A DNA stretch of 64,000 nt from JAWLCA01 sp041687395. GTDB taxonomy: Bacteria; Pseudomonadota; Alphaproteobacteria; Rhodobacterales; Rhodobacteraceae. Positions 27,545 to 34,608 of this stretch are shown one piece after another. The position numbers and the translations under genes are program-made. Under the pieces are notes generated by a model. It saw nothing but the letters and a program-made list of their open reading frames with translations. It did not search any database and had not been told where the DNA came from. How positions within the stretch are numbered: position 1 is the stretch's first letter; each line of letters starts with the position of its first letter. The DNA is taken from contig JAWLCA010000002.1 of NCBI GenBank assembly GCA_041687395.1, forward strand, positions 62,001-126,000, written 5' to 3'.

Positions 27545-27605
27545 AAGGCCGTTGCGGGGCAACCTATGACATGACCCCGGCAAATTCAAACGGGAGTTCC
27601 CCCAG

Positions 27606-28808
27606 ATGGCCTTTCTTTCCGACATGCTTTCCCGCGTGAAGCCCTCTCCGACGATCGCGGTGACCAACAAGGCCCGCGAGCTGAAGGCGGCTGGCAAGGA
27701 CGTGATCGGCCTTGGCGCGGGCGAGCCAGACTTCGACACGCCCGACAACATCAAGGACGCTGCCAAGCGCGCCATCGACGAGGGCAAGACGAAATACACC
27801 GCCGTCGACGGCATCCCCGAGTTGAAGCAGGCGATCTGCGACAAGTTCCTGCGCGAGAACGGGCTGAGCTACGAGCCTGCGCAGGTCACCGTGGGCACCG
27901 GCGGCAAGCAGGTGCTGTACAACGCGCTCGTCGCCACCCTGAACCCCGGCGACGAGGTGATCGTGCCCGCGCCCTACTGGGTCAGCTACCCCGACATGGT
28001 GCTGCTGGCCGGCGGCACGCCGGTGTCAGTGGACTGCCCCATCGACACCGGCTTCAAGCTGACGCCGAAGACGCTGGAAGACGCGATAACCGACAAGACC
28101 AAGTGGTTGATCTTCAACTCTCCCTCGAACCCCACGGGAGCGGGCTACACCTGGGATGAGTTGAAGGCGCTGACCGACGTGCTGCTGCGCCATCCCCATG
28201 TCTGGGTGATGACCGACGACATGTACGAACATCTGGTCTACGGAGATTTCACCTTCTGCACCCCGGCCGAGGTGGAGCCGAAGCTTTACGATCGCACCCT
28301 GACGGTGAACGGCGTGAGCAAGGCCTACGCCATGACCGGCTGGCGGATCGGCTATGCGGCCGGCCCCGAACAGCTGATCAAGGCGATGGGCAAGGTGCAG
28401 TCGCAATCGACCTCCAACCCCTGTTCGATCAGCCAGTGGGCCGCGTTCGAGGCGCTGACCGGGCCGCAGGACTACATCAAGGAAAGCCGCGTGGCGTTCC
28501 AGCGCCGGCGCGATCTGGTGGTCGAGATGCTGAACGCGGCCGAGGGGATCGAATGCCCGGTGCCCGAAGGGGCTTTCTACGTCTACCCCTCCATCGCCGG
28601 TTGCATCGGCAAGACCAGCGCCGGCGGGGCCAGGATCACCGATGACGAGGCCTTTGCCACCGCGCTGCTTGAAGAGACGGGCGTAGCGGTCGTCTTTGGC
28701 TCGGCCTTCGGCCTGTCGCCGCATTTCCGGGTCAGCTACGCCACCTCGGACGACGTCCTGCGCGAGGCGTGCGCACGGATCCAGAAGTTCTGTGCCGGGT
28801 TGAAGTAA
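27606..28808 (+). CDS. aatA: Aspartate aminotransferase (class I, PLP)
   Basis: 400 residues. The PLP lysine lies in NGVSKAYAMTGWRIGY near residue 240; the NPTGAGY segment and the Tyr-containing APYWVSYPDM loop are typical of the I-beta AspAT group, as is the conserved C-terminal FRVSYATS with the substrate-carboxylate Arg. It transfers the amino group between aspartate and 2-oxoglutarate, and related enzymes also act on prephenate. It starts at an ATG with GGGAG upstream. A nitroreductase gene follows 19 bases later, possibly in the same transcript. Confidence 0.93.
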   Translation: MAFLSDMLSRVKPSPTIAVTNKARELKAAGKDVIGLGAGEPDFDTPDNIKDAAKRAIDEGKTKYTAVDGIPELKQAICDKFLRENGLSYEPAQVTVGTGGKQVLYNALVATLNPGDEVIVPAPYWVSYPDMVLLAGGTPVSVDCPIDTGFKLTPKTLEDAITDKTKWLIFNSPSNPTGAGYTWDELKALTDVLLRHPHVWVMTDDMYEHLVYGDFTFCTPAEVEPKLYDRTLTVNGVSKAYAMTGWRIGYAAGPEQLIKAMGKVQSQSTSNPCSISQWAAFEALTGPQDYIKESRVAFQRRRDLVVEMLNAAEGIECPVPEGAFYVYPSIAGCIGKTSAGGARITDDEAFATALLEETGVAVVFGSAFGLSPHFRVSYATSDDVLREACARIQKFCAGLK

Positions 28809-28827
28809 GCACGGCAAGGATTTGGCA

Positions 28828-29403
28828 ATGCAACGAAATAAGCCCGTGATTGATTTCCTGCTGACGCGCCGGTCGCGCCCGGCAAAAATGCTGCGCGCGC
28901 CGGTTCCGGACCGGGCCGAGGTGGAGCTGCTGCTGACCGCTGGTGCCCGCAACCCCGATCACGGCAAGCTGGAGCCGTGGCGATTCCTGGTGCTGGAGAA
29001 GCCCGCGCTGACGCGGCTGGCGGCGCAGGCAGAGGCGCGCGGTGCGGATCTGGGGCTGGCGCCCGAGCGGATCGCCAAGGGGGTGTCGCAGTTCGCCGAC
29101 GCCGATCTGGTGATTGCGGTCGTGGCCTCGCCCAAGCCGTCCGAGAAGATCCCGCAGATCGAACAGGTTCTGTCGGCCGGTGCCGTCTGCCTTGGCCTGC
29201 TGAACGCGGCGCTGGCCTCGGGCTGGGGGGCGTGCTGGCTGACGGGGTGGCACGTCGACGACCGGCAGTTCCGCGAGGCCGCGTTGCGCCTGCAACCACA
29301 TGAATTCGTTGCGGGATTGATCCACATCGGCACCAGCGAGAGCATCCCGCCCGAGCGTCCCCGTCCGGATATCGCGGCGCTGACGACTTGGGTCGCCGAG
29401 TGA
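28828..29403 (+). CDS. Nitroreductase family protein
   Basis: 191 residues from ATG at 28828 (AAGGA at 28816-28820); a TTG at 28822 is less likely. The FMN-binding pattern is LLTRRSRPAKML near the N-terminus, GARNPDHGKLEPWRF near residue 40, and GWGACWLTGW near the C-terminus. Such small enzymes reduce nitroaromatics, quinones or enones with NAD(P)H; the natural substrate is unknown. Its TGA overlaps the GTG of the EI24 gene (GTGA), so they are coupled. Confidence 0.88.
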   Translation: MQRNKPVIDFLLTRRSRPAKMLRAPVPDRAEVELLLTAGARNPDHGKLEPWRFLVLEKPALTRLAAQAEARGADLGLAPERIAKGVSQFADADLVIAVVASPKPSEKIPQIEQVLSAGAVCLGLLNAALASGWGACWLTGWHVDDRQFREAALRLQPHEFVAGLIHIGTSESIPPERPRPDIAALTTWVAE

Positions 29404-30107
29404 TCTGGATCGACTTCCTGCGGGCCTTGGGTCAGATCGGCGACCCGAAGTTCCGCCGGGTTTTGTGGCTGGGTCTGGGGCTGGCCGTGGCGCTGCTGGT
29501 GGCGATGTATGCGCTGCTGCTGGGGGTGATCCAGTGGGTCACGCCCGAGGCGCTGATGCTGCCGTTCATTGGCGAGGTGCGGGGGCTGGGGGCGCTCTTG
29601 TCCTTTGCCTCGCTGTTCCTGATGATCGGCTTTTCGGTGTTCCTGATGATGCCGGTCGCTTCGGCCTTCACCGGGCTGTTCCTGGAGGACGTGGCCGCGG
29701 CGGTGGAGGATCGGCACTATTCGCAACTGCCGCCCGCTCAGGGGGCCACGATCTACGAATCCGTTGTTGATTCAATCAATTACTTCTTTGTCTTGATAGG
29801 CGTGAACATCCTTGCCCTGGCGCTTTACGGCTTCAGCGGGCCCTTTGCCATCTTCGCCTTCTGGGCGGTGAACGGCTATCTGCTGGGGCGGGAATACTTC
29901 ACCATGGTCGCGATGCGGCGGCTGGGGCGGCAGGGGGCGCGGGACTTGCGCAAGCGGAACTGGCTGACGGTGTGGATGTCCGGGACGCTGATGGCGGTGC
30001 CGCTGACGGTGCCGTTTGTCAACCTGCTGGTGCCGGTGCTGGGGGCGGCGGCCTTCACGCACCTGTTCCACAGGCTCAGTTCACGGGCGCCGGCCCCATC
30101 CGGTTGA
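29400..30107 (+). CDS. EI24 (CysZ-like) membrane protein
   Basis: 235 residues from a GTG overlapping the nitroreductase stop. Four to five hydrophobic segments: about residues 25-45, 70-95, 130-155, and a pair near 185-225. It matches the EI24/CysZ family; CysZ is a sulfate channel, but other members have no known substrate. No cysteine-synthesis genes are adjacent. Its 3' end overlaps the convergent DUF1467 gene by 32 bases. Confidence 0.85.
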   Translation: MIWIDFLRALGQIGDPKFRRVLWLGLGLAVALLVAMYALLLGVIQWVTPEALMLPFIGEVRGLGALLSFASLFLMIGFSVFLMMPVASAFTGLFLEDVAAAVEDRHYSQLPPAQGATIYESVVDSINYFFVLIGVNILALALYGFSGPFAIFAFWAVNGYLLGREYFTMVAMRRLGRQGARDLRKRNWLTVWMSGTLMAVPLTVPFVNLLVPVLGAAAFTHLFHRLSSRAPAPSG

Positions 30108-30357
30108 ACCAGTCCAGATCGCGGACCGAGATCACGCCCGACAGGATGATCGCGGCGGCGACGCACCACAGAACCACCGCGACGATCGTGGCAAGACGCA
30201 TTTTTTTCCCGAGATTCGGGGTGCTTGGCGCCGAAGAGGGGGTGCCGGGGACGACATCGCCTGCTTCCCCTTGCGTGGTCAGGCGCAGGGGGAGGATGAT
30301 CAGCAGCGCCAGGAACCAGATGACGGCGAAGAGGACGAGGGCGGAGGTGATGCTCAT
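30076..30357 (-). CDS. DUF1467 small membrane protein
   Basis: 93 residues with two membrane segments (SALVLFAVIWFLALLIILPL near the N-terminus, and ATIVAVVLWCVAAAIIL near residues 57-73), matching DUF1467 of alphaproteobacteria. Function unknown. The ATG overlaps the epimerase stop by 4 bases, and DUF1467 genes next to methylmalonyl-CoA epimerase are common in this group, so the pair is one operon. It converges on, and overlaps, the EI24 gene. Confidence 0.88.
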   Translation of the reverse strand: MSITSALVLFAVIWFLALLIILPLRLTTQGEAGDVVPGTPSSAPSTPNLGKKMRLATIVAVVLWCVAAAIILSGVISVRDLDWFNRMGPAPVN

Positions 30358-30752
30358 GCCTGTTCGAGTTCCACGAGGGTGCCGGTGAAATCCTTGGGGT
30401 GGAGGAACAGGACGGGCTTGCCGTGGGCGCCGATCTTGGGCTCCCCCAGCACCCGAGCGCCGGATTTCTTCAGGGATTCAGCGGCTTCATGGATGTCCTT
30501 CACCTCGTAACACAGATGATGGATGCCACCGGACGGATTTTTCTCAAGAAATCCGCGGATCGGGCTGTTTTCACCCAGCGGATAGAGCAGTTCGATCTTG
30601 GTGTTCGGCAGGTCGATGAACACGACGGTGACGCCGTGATCGGGCTCATCTTGTGGCTCGCCCACCTTGGCCCCCAAGGTGTTGCGGTATTGCGCGGCGG
30701 CGGCCTCCAGGTCGGGGACCGCGATGGCGACGTGGTTGAGGCGGCCGATCAT
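30354..30752 (-). CDS. epi: Methylmalonyl-CoA epimerase
   Basis: 132 residues, vicinal oxygen chelate fold. His7 (LNHVAIAVPD), the GIHHLCYEVKD strand and a C-terminal LVELEQA strand provide metal ligands. It interconverts (2R)- and (2S)-methylmalonyl-CoA, and the same enzyme serves ethylmalonyl-CoA; it links propionyl-CoA carboxylase to the mutases. It is sandwiched by 4-base overlaps between the HPF-like and DUF1467 genes. ccrA and ecm are about 18 kb away in this window, so pathway genes are dispersed. Confidence 0.93.
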   Translation of the reverse strand: MIGRLNHVAIAVPDLEAAAAQYRNTLGAKVGEPQDEPDHGVTVVFIDLPNTKIELLYPLGENSPIRGFLEKNPSGGIHHLCYEVKDIHEAAESLKKSGARVLGEPKIGAHGKPVLFLHPKDFTGTLVELEQA

Positions 30753-31069
30753 TGGTGGTGCCGATCCAGCTTGCCGAATTCGCTGTCCATCAGGTTGCGC
30801 AGCTTCTTTCCGGCGGCGCGCAGGGCGGCCTCGATATCGCGGTTGTTGTCGTGGACGGCCATGGGGCGCAGGCCTTCGGGGCGGGCCTCGATGGTGCAGC
30901 GGATCTCATCCGGGCCACCTTTTTGTGCATTTACATCAGCTAGATGCACCTCAACCCGCGTCAAGCGGCCGATGTGGTGGCCGATGTGAGAGGTGACGAT
31001 TTCGCGGGCGAATTCCTTGACGCGTTCGTCGCCGTGGATGCTGCTGTCGGTGTTGACCTTGATCTGCAT
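30749..31069 (-). CDS. HPF/RaiA-type ribosome-associated protein
   Basis: 106 residues. The S30AE/HPF fold is indicated by HIGRLTRVEVHLADVNAQKGG and the final RNLMDSEFGKLD. Short HPF/RaiA proteins bind the 30S A/P sites and promote hibernation or stalled-ribosome protection. A long-form HPF elsewhere is not excluded. It is the first gene of the HPF-epi-DUF1467 operon, and the upstream region (31070-31353) carries the second copy of the CACGTG inverted repeat. Confidence 0.82.
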   Translation of the reverse strand: MQIKVNTDSSIHGDERVKEFAREIVTSHIGHHIGRLTRVEVHLADVNAQKGGPDEIRCTIEARPEGLRPMAVHDNNRDIEAALRAAGKKLRNLMDSEFGKLDRHHQ

Positions 31070-31150
31070 GGGGCCCTCCTGTGTCTGGAAATGACGTATG
31101 CCACGGACCGTCGCATCGCAAGGGTTTCCGGCGTCGCAGCCTGCATACCT

Positions 31151-31197
31151 ACGTATGATTCACGTGCATCTGGCGTGCATATCACGTGCATACGTTG
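31151..31197. repeat. Inverted repeat with CACGTG arms, copy B
   Basis: ACGTATG (31151-31157) pairs with CATACGT (31189-31195); inside are CACGTG (31161-31166) and CACGTG (31183-31188) with a 16-base loop. Segments 31151-31166 and 31183-31197 match copy A (18642-18657, 18663-18677) at 15 of 16 and 15 of 15 positions; the loops differ completely. It lies in the divergent interval between the HPF-like and XRE antitoxin-like genes. Confidence 0.7.
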
Positions 31198-31272
31198 CGC
31201 GCGCTGCGCCGCGGCCGGGCCAATGTTTGTTGGGGTTGCGCGGATTTCGGCTTCCCAAGCCATACCGTAAAA

Positions 31273-31325
31273 GGTATATACCGGAGAAGGTATATACCTG
31301 ATCGGGTATATACCCGATCAGGTAT
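31273..31325 (+). promoter_or_regulatory. Operator with four GGTAT units at a 16-bp period
   Basis: GGTATATACC, a perfect 10-bp palindrome, occurs at 31273, 31289 and 31305; a fourth partial unit, GGTAT, is at 31321. All are exactly 16 bp apart. The last two units together form a perfect 32-bp palindrome at 31294-31325, ending just before the first in-frame ATG codons of the XRE gene. This is the layout of an autoregulated antitoxin operator. The rest of 31198-31272 shows no gene. Confidence 0.65.
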
Positions 31326-31353
31326 GATGCAGATGGGCAGGACGGAGGCCGGC

Positions 31354-31662
31354 ATGACGGACGAGATCAACGCGCAGGACTTGGAAGAGCTGGTGCGGAT
31401 GCAGGCCGAGATGATGGCCGACCCGCGCTATCGCGCCTATGCCGAGGATCGGGCCGAGGAGATGGCGGTGATCGAGGCGATGGTCGCGGCGCGGCAGGCG
31501 GCGGGGCTGAGCCAGGCGGAGCTGGCGGCGCGGCTGGGGTCCACCCAGCCCGCCATCGCGCGGCTGGAGGCGGGGCGGGTGTCGCCCCGGCTGACGACCC
31601 TGCGCCGCATCGCGCGCGTCACCGGCTGCCGGCTGGCGGTGGCCTTCGTGCCGGAGGCGTGA
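31354..31662 (+). CDS. Orphan HigA-like XRE antitoxin-type protein
   Basis: 102 residues. I chose the ATG at 31354 because GGAGG (31343-31347) precedes it; in-frame ATGs at 31324, 31327 and 31333 lie inside or next to the operator. The C-terminal HTH_3 domain is at about residues 45-100 (ARQAAGLSQAELAARLGS, then QPAIARLEAG). The N-terminal 40 residues are helical with DPRYRAYAEDRAEE, the usual arrangement of antitoxins paired with a RelE/HigB toxin. No toxin gene is adjacent on either side, so it is called orphan. It is probably a self-regulating repressor. Confidence 0.8.
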   Translation: MTDEINAQDLEELVRMQAEMMADPRYRAYAEDRAEEMAVIEAMVAARQAAGLSQAELAARLGSTQPAIARLEAGRVSPRLTTLRRIARVTGCRLAVAFVPEA

Positions 31663-31697
31663 GGCGGCGGGCAGGGGCCGGCCGCCAGTGGGGCGGG

Positions 31698-31718
31698 GCC
31701 CCGGATCAAGCCCGGGGC
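31698..31718. repeat. REP-like hairpin, CCCCGGATCAAG type
   Basis: GCCCCGG (31698-31704) pairs with CCGGGGC (31712-31718) around ATCAAGC. The CCCCGGATCAAG...CCGGGG pattern is a common dispersed extragenic hairpin in alphaproteobacterial genomes. It lies just after the XRE gene. Confidence 0.5.
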
Positions 31719-31788
31719 GTCATGGGGAGTGGGGCCGCGTAAGCCCCCCGAACGGTCGGGCTGCGGCGGTTGTGGTGTGTGCGACAGA

Positions 31789-31857
31789 GGGCAGCGCCCG
31801 GCCCGAGGGGTGGGAGCGAAAGCGCCCGCCCCTGGGGGGGCGGGTCGGGCGCTGCCC
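31789..31857. repeat. Nested GC-rich palindrome
   Basis: The arms at 31789-31805 and 31841-31857 are complementary at 16 of 17 positions (GGGCAGCGCCCG...). Inside, CCCGCCCC (31825-31832) pairs with GGGGCGGG (31837-31844), competing with the outer arm. The shape suggests a folded RNA or a repeated extragenic element. It fills the gap between the XRE gene and the AT-richer gene; no coding signal is seen in 31663-31891. Confidence 0.55.
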
Positions 31858-31891
31858 GGTCAGGGACCGGGCGGACGGATCTGGCTATGGC

Positions 31892-32617
31892 TCAAGCAGA
31901 CGATAAATCGGTTCCCGCTCGTTTAGCAAGGATCTCTTTCCTTAGGCGCCGTCCAAGAGCTTCAAGATCGTCGAGGCACTTTCCTGTGAGTTCGCCGAAT
32001 GCGTTGCCCTGCGGGAAGCGTGCATTATGAATCTTCATGTCCCGCGATCTCACGGCCTTATACATTCCGTTCGCTATTTCTTTCACTTCTGCTACCAAGT
32101 CTTCGTCAATGAAAAGTTCATTAAGGAACAGAAAATTCTTTAACTCAACAACTGCGTTGTGTGCCCTGTTCGACAGCCAAACGTTATTTGCTTCTTCATA
32201 TGCGATTTTTGGGTCTTCGGCTTCAAGTATCTCTTTTTTTGTCGATTCCCTGAAGTCACGTCGCTCCAAAAACTCACGCAACTGTTCTTTTGTGTATCGA
32301 TCGAAATCAGGGAAGTGCTGCGCACCGCCAACATAATCGAAAGATGCCCCATAGGCCCGTTGAGATAAACTCCAAATTTCAGAGATAACTAAGAACTCCT
32401 TCTCTTGAAGTCGAATGCGCGCGTTAAGTGCGCCGTCTATCTCAACGCGAAGTCGCGCAATTTCCTTGGCTTTGTCTGCGCGAAATGCCTCCAATCTCTC
32501 AGAAAACTTGTTTTCAATCCAAGATTTTCCATAGATTTGGAAGAGGGCACCAGCGCTCAGAACACTTATCCCGATGGGAGCAAGAAATTCTAGGACTGCT
32601 GCCCAGTCCGCACTCAC
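31892..32617 (-). CDS. Membrane-anchored coiled-coil protein of unknown function
   Basis: 241 residues from a GTG at 32617, which overlaps the thyX stop and has AGGGGG upstream; an ATG at 32644 would add nine residues. One membrane segment near residues 8-30 (FLAPIGISVLSAGALFQIYG) is followed by a charged helix with IENKFSERLEAFRADKAKEIARL, probably a coiled coil, and then a helical acidic C-terminus. Codon third positions are far more AT-rich than in the flanking genes, which suggests transfer. The GKSWIENKF start resembles a widespread family of unknown function found in accessory regions. No catalytic motif. Confidence 0.75.
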   Translation of the reverse strand: MSADWAAVLEFLAPIGISVLSAGALFQIYGKSWIENKFSERLEAFRADKAKEIARLRVEIDGALNARIRLQEKEFLVISEIWSLSQRAYGASFDYVGGAQHFPDFDRYTKEQLREFLERRDFRESTKKEILEAEDPKIAYEEANNVWLSNRAHNAVVELKNFLFLNELFIDEDLVAEVKEIANGMYKAVRSRDMKIHNARFPQGNAFGELTGKCLDDLEALGRRLRKEILAKRAGTDLSSA

Positions 32618-33519
32618 CCCAACACCCCCTGAAACTCCCGCCATTCCCCCTTGCTCATGCCGGAGGTTTCCTGCGTGACCGCCTCACCCTTCAGCATCCG
32701 GCGCAGGCAGTCCAGCGCCTTGGCCGAGAGCGTCGCGCCGCCCATGCGGTAATCCTGAAAGGCGCCGTAAGCCAGCGGCACCCAGTCGGCGACGCAATTC
32801 GCTATGGCCTCGGCATAGACCCGGATCTCGTACTGCGCATGGGCGTCGGCGCGCAGGCGCAGGAAGTGGAAGAGGTTGTGCAGGTCGGTCTTCCAGTACC
32901 ACTGGGTGTAGATGTTGGCGGGCAGGTTCATGCGGGCCAGTTCGCGGGCGAGGCCCTGCTGGCCGTCCTGGCTCAGCATGTCCTGGTAATGGTCATAGGC
33001 GCGGGCGGCGTCGGATTTCAGCATCTCCAGCACGCGGGCGGCTTCGTCGCCCTGCAGCACCTCTCCCCGCCCCTGGTTGTTGACGGTGGATTGCGCGGCG
33101 AGCTGTTCGGGGGCGGGGATGTAGAATTCGCGGTCGAGGATCGAATAGCGGGCGGAGTATTCGTTGACGTTGGCGGTGCGGTGGCGGATCCACTGGCGGG
33201 CGACGAAGACGGGCAGTTTGACGTGCAGCTTGATCTCGCACATCTCGAACGGGGTGGAGTGCCAGTGGCGCATCAGGTAGCGGATCAGCCCCTCGTCGTT
33301 CTGGACGTGCTTGGTGCCTGCGCCGTAGCTGACGCGGGCGGCCTGCACGATGGCGGCGTCGTCGCCCATGTAGTCGATGACACGGATGAAGCCGTGATCG
33401 AGCACCGGGTGGGCGAGGTAGAGGTGTTTCTCCATCCCCTCGGCCACGGCGCGGAGCGTGGGGCGGGGGGTTGCGCGGGCGGCCGCGATCTCGGCCTGTT
33501 GGTCATCGGTCAGGGGCAT
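32614..33519 (-). CDS. thyX: Flavin-dependent thymidylate synthase
   Basis: 301 residues. The ThyX motif RHRTANVNEYSARYS starts at residue 112 (R-H-R-x7-S). It methylates dUMP to dTMP with methylene-tetrahydrofolate, FAD and NADPH. The length is typical for the alphaproteobacterial form, which has an N-terminal extension of about 40 residues. It is divergent from gloA with about 130 bases between. The last codons overlap the start of the accessory coiled-coil gene, which may therefore rely on thyX transcription. Confidence 0.95.
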   Translation of the reverse strand: MPLTDDQQAEIAAARATPRPTLRAVAEGMEKHLYLAHPVLDHGFIRVIDYMGDDAAIVQAARVSYGAGTKHVQNDEGLIRYLMRHWHSTPFEMCEIKLHVKLPVFVARQWIRHRTANVNEYSARYSILDREFYIPAPEQLAAQSTVNNQGRGEVLQGDEAARVLEMLKSDAARAYDHYQDMLSQDGQQGLARELARMNLPANIYTQWYWKTDLHNLFHFLRLRADAHAQYEIRVYAEAIANCVADWVPLAYGAFQDYRMGGATLSAKALDCLRRMLKGEAVTQETSGMSKGEWREFQGVLG

Positions 33520-33653
33520 GGGCGTTCCTCGGCCACAGGTTGAGTCGCAGGGACTATATATGGGCCGGGCCGATGCGGGAACCGCCAGATGCGGGGCGGG
33601 TGGCGTTCGGCGGCGGGGGCGCTATGGTGGCGGCAAAGCAATGGAGGGCGACA

Positions 33654-34082
33654 ATGTCGATCAAGTATCTGCACACGATGGTCCGGGTGAAGGATCTGGA
33701 GGCGTCGATGGCGTTCTACCGGCTCCTGGGGCTGGAGGAGACGCGGCGGCACGAGAGCGAGCAGGGGCGGTTCACGCTGATCTTCATGGCGCCGCCGGGC
33801 CAGCCGGAATGCCCGGTGGAACTGACCTACAACTGGGACGGCGACGAGGGGCTGCCGAGCGACAGCCGGCATTTCGGCCATCTGGCCTATGAGGTCGACG
33901 ACATCTACGCGATGTGCCAGCACCTGATGGACAACGGCGTGACGATCAACCGACCGCCGCGGGACGGGCGCATGGCCTTCGTGCGCAGCCCCGACAACAT
34001 CTCGGTGGAGTTGCTGCAGGCCGGCGAGGCGAAGGCGCCGGCAGAGCCCTGGTCGAGCATGGAAAACACCGGGCACTGGTGA
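33654..34082 (+). CDS. gloA: Lactoylglutathione lyase (glyoxalase I)
   Basis: 142 residues from ATG at 33654 (GGAGGGCG upstream). It converts the methylglyoxal-glutathione hemithioacetal to S-lactoylglutathione. Metal ligands line up with characterised GloA: His7 (LHTMVRV), Glu56 (VELTYNW), His76 (GHLAYEVDD) and Glu119 (ISVELLQ). Length and order match the Ni-dependent bacterial class. A perfect hairpin terminator follows. Confidence 0.94.
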   Translation: MSIKYLHTMVRVKDLEASMAFYRLLGLEETRRHESEQGRFTLIFMAPPGQPECPVELTYNWDGDEGLPSDSRHFGHLAYEVDDIYAMCQHLMDNGVTINRPPRDGRMAFVRSPDNISVELLQAGEAKAPAEPWSSMENTGHW

Positions 34083-34088
34083 CGGGCC

Positions 34089-34116
34089 TGGCCCCGGCGG
34101 TGCATCGCCGGGGCCA
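34089..34116. terminator. Bidirectional terminator between gloA and usp
   Basis: A perfect 11-bp stem, TGGCCCCGGCG (34089-34099) with CGCCGGGGCCA (34106-34116), and a GTGCAT loop. It lies 6 bases past the gloA stop and 9 bases from the end of the convergent usp gene. Confidence 0.7.
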
Positions 34117-34125
34117 CGCGCGGGA

Positions 34126-34536
34126 TCAGCGCGCGATCAGCACCGAGCATTTGGCGTGGCGCACGACCTTGGCCGCCGTGGAGCCGATGAAATAGTCGCG
34201 CAGGCCGGGCCGGTGCGAGGCGATCATGATCAGGTCGCAGTTATGCTCCTCGGCCGCGCCCATGATGCAGATCGAGGGGCTGCCCGAGCGCACCTCGGCC
34301 TCGGCATCGAGGCCCGCGCCGGTGGCGAGCTTCCTGAGGTCGGCCAGGGCCTCGGACTTGCGGTCGGAGATGATTTTTTCCGGGATCTCGGCGGCGATGT
34401 AGGCCGGAATCTCGTCCAGCACGTACAGCAGGTGGATTTTGCCGCCGGCGTCGAGCAGCTGCATCGCCTTGGCCATCAGCATCTTGCCCAGATCGTCATG
34501 GGCCAGGTCCACGGGGACCAGAATTGACTTGTACAT
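34126..34536 (-). CDS. Universal stress protein (UspA family)
   Basis: 136 residues, single Usp domain: SILVPVDLAHDDLGKMLMAKA at the N-terminus and a C-terminal DLIMIASHRPGLRDYFIGSTAAKVVRHAKCSVLI, which contains the G-x2-G-x9-G-S/T nucleotide-binding pattern. It probably binds ATP and is stress-induced; target unknown. Monocistronic, convergent with gloA. The upstream gap to the ABC ATPase end is about 70 bases. Confidence 0.92.
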   Translation of the reverse strand: MYKSILVPVDLAHDDLGKMLMAKAMQLLDAGGKIHLLYVLDEIPAYIAAEIPEKIISDRKSEALADLRKLATGAGLDAEAEVRSGSPSICIMGAAEEHNCDLIMIASHRPGLRDYFIGSTAAKVVRHAKCSVLIAR

Positions 34537-34608
34537 GATCGTCCTCCTCTCGGTTTCGTTGCCGGCACCCTAGCAGGGATGCCGGTCCAGCGGGTTGATC
34601 TGGCGCAA

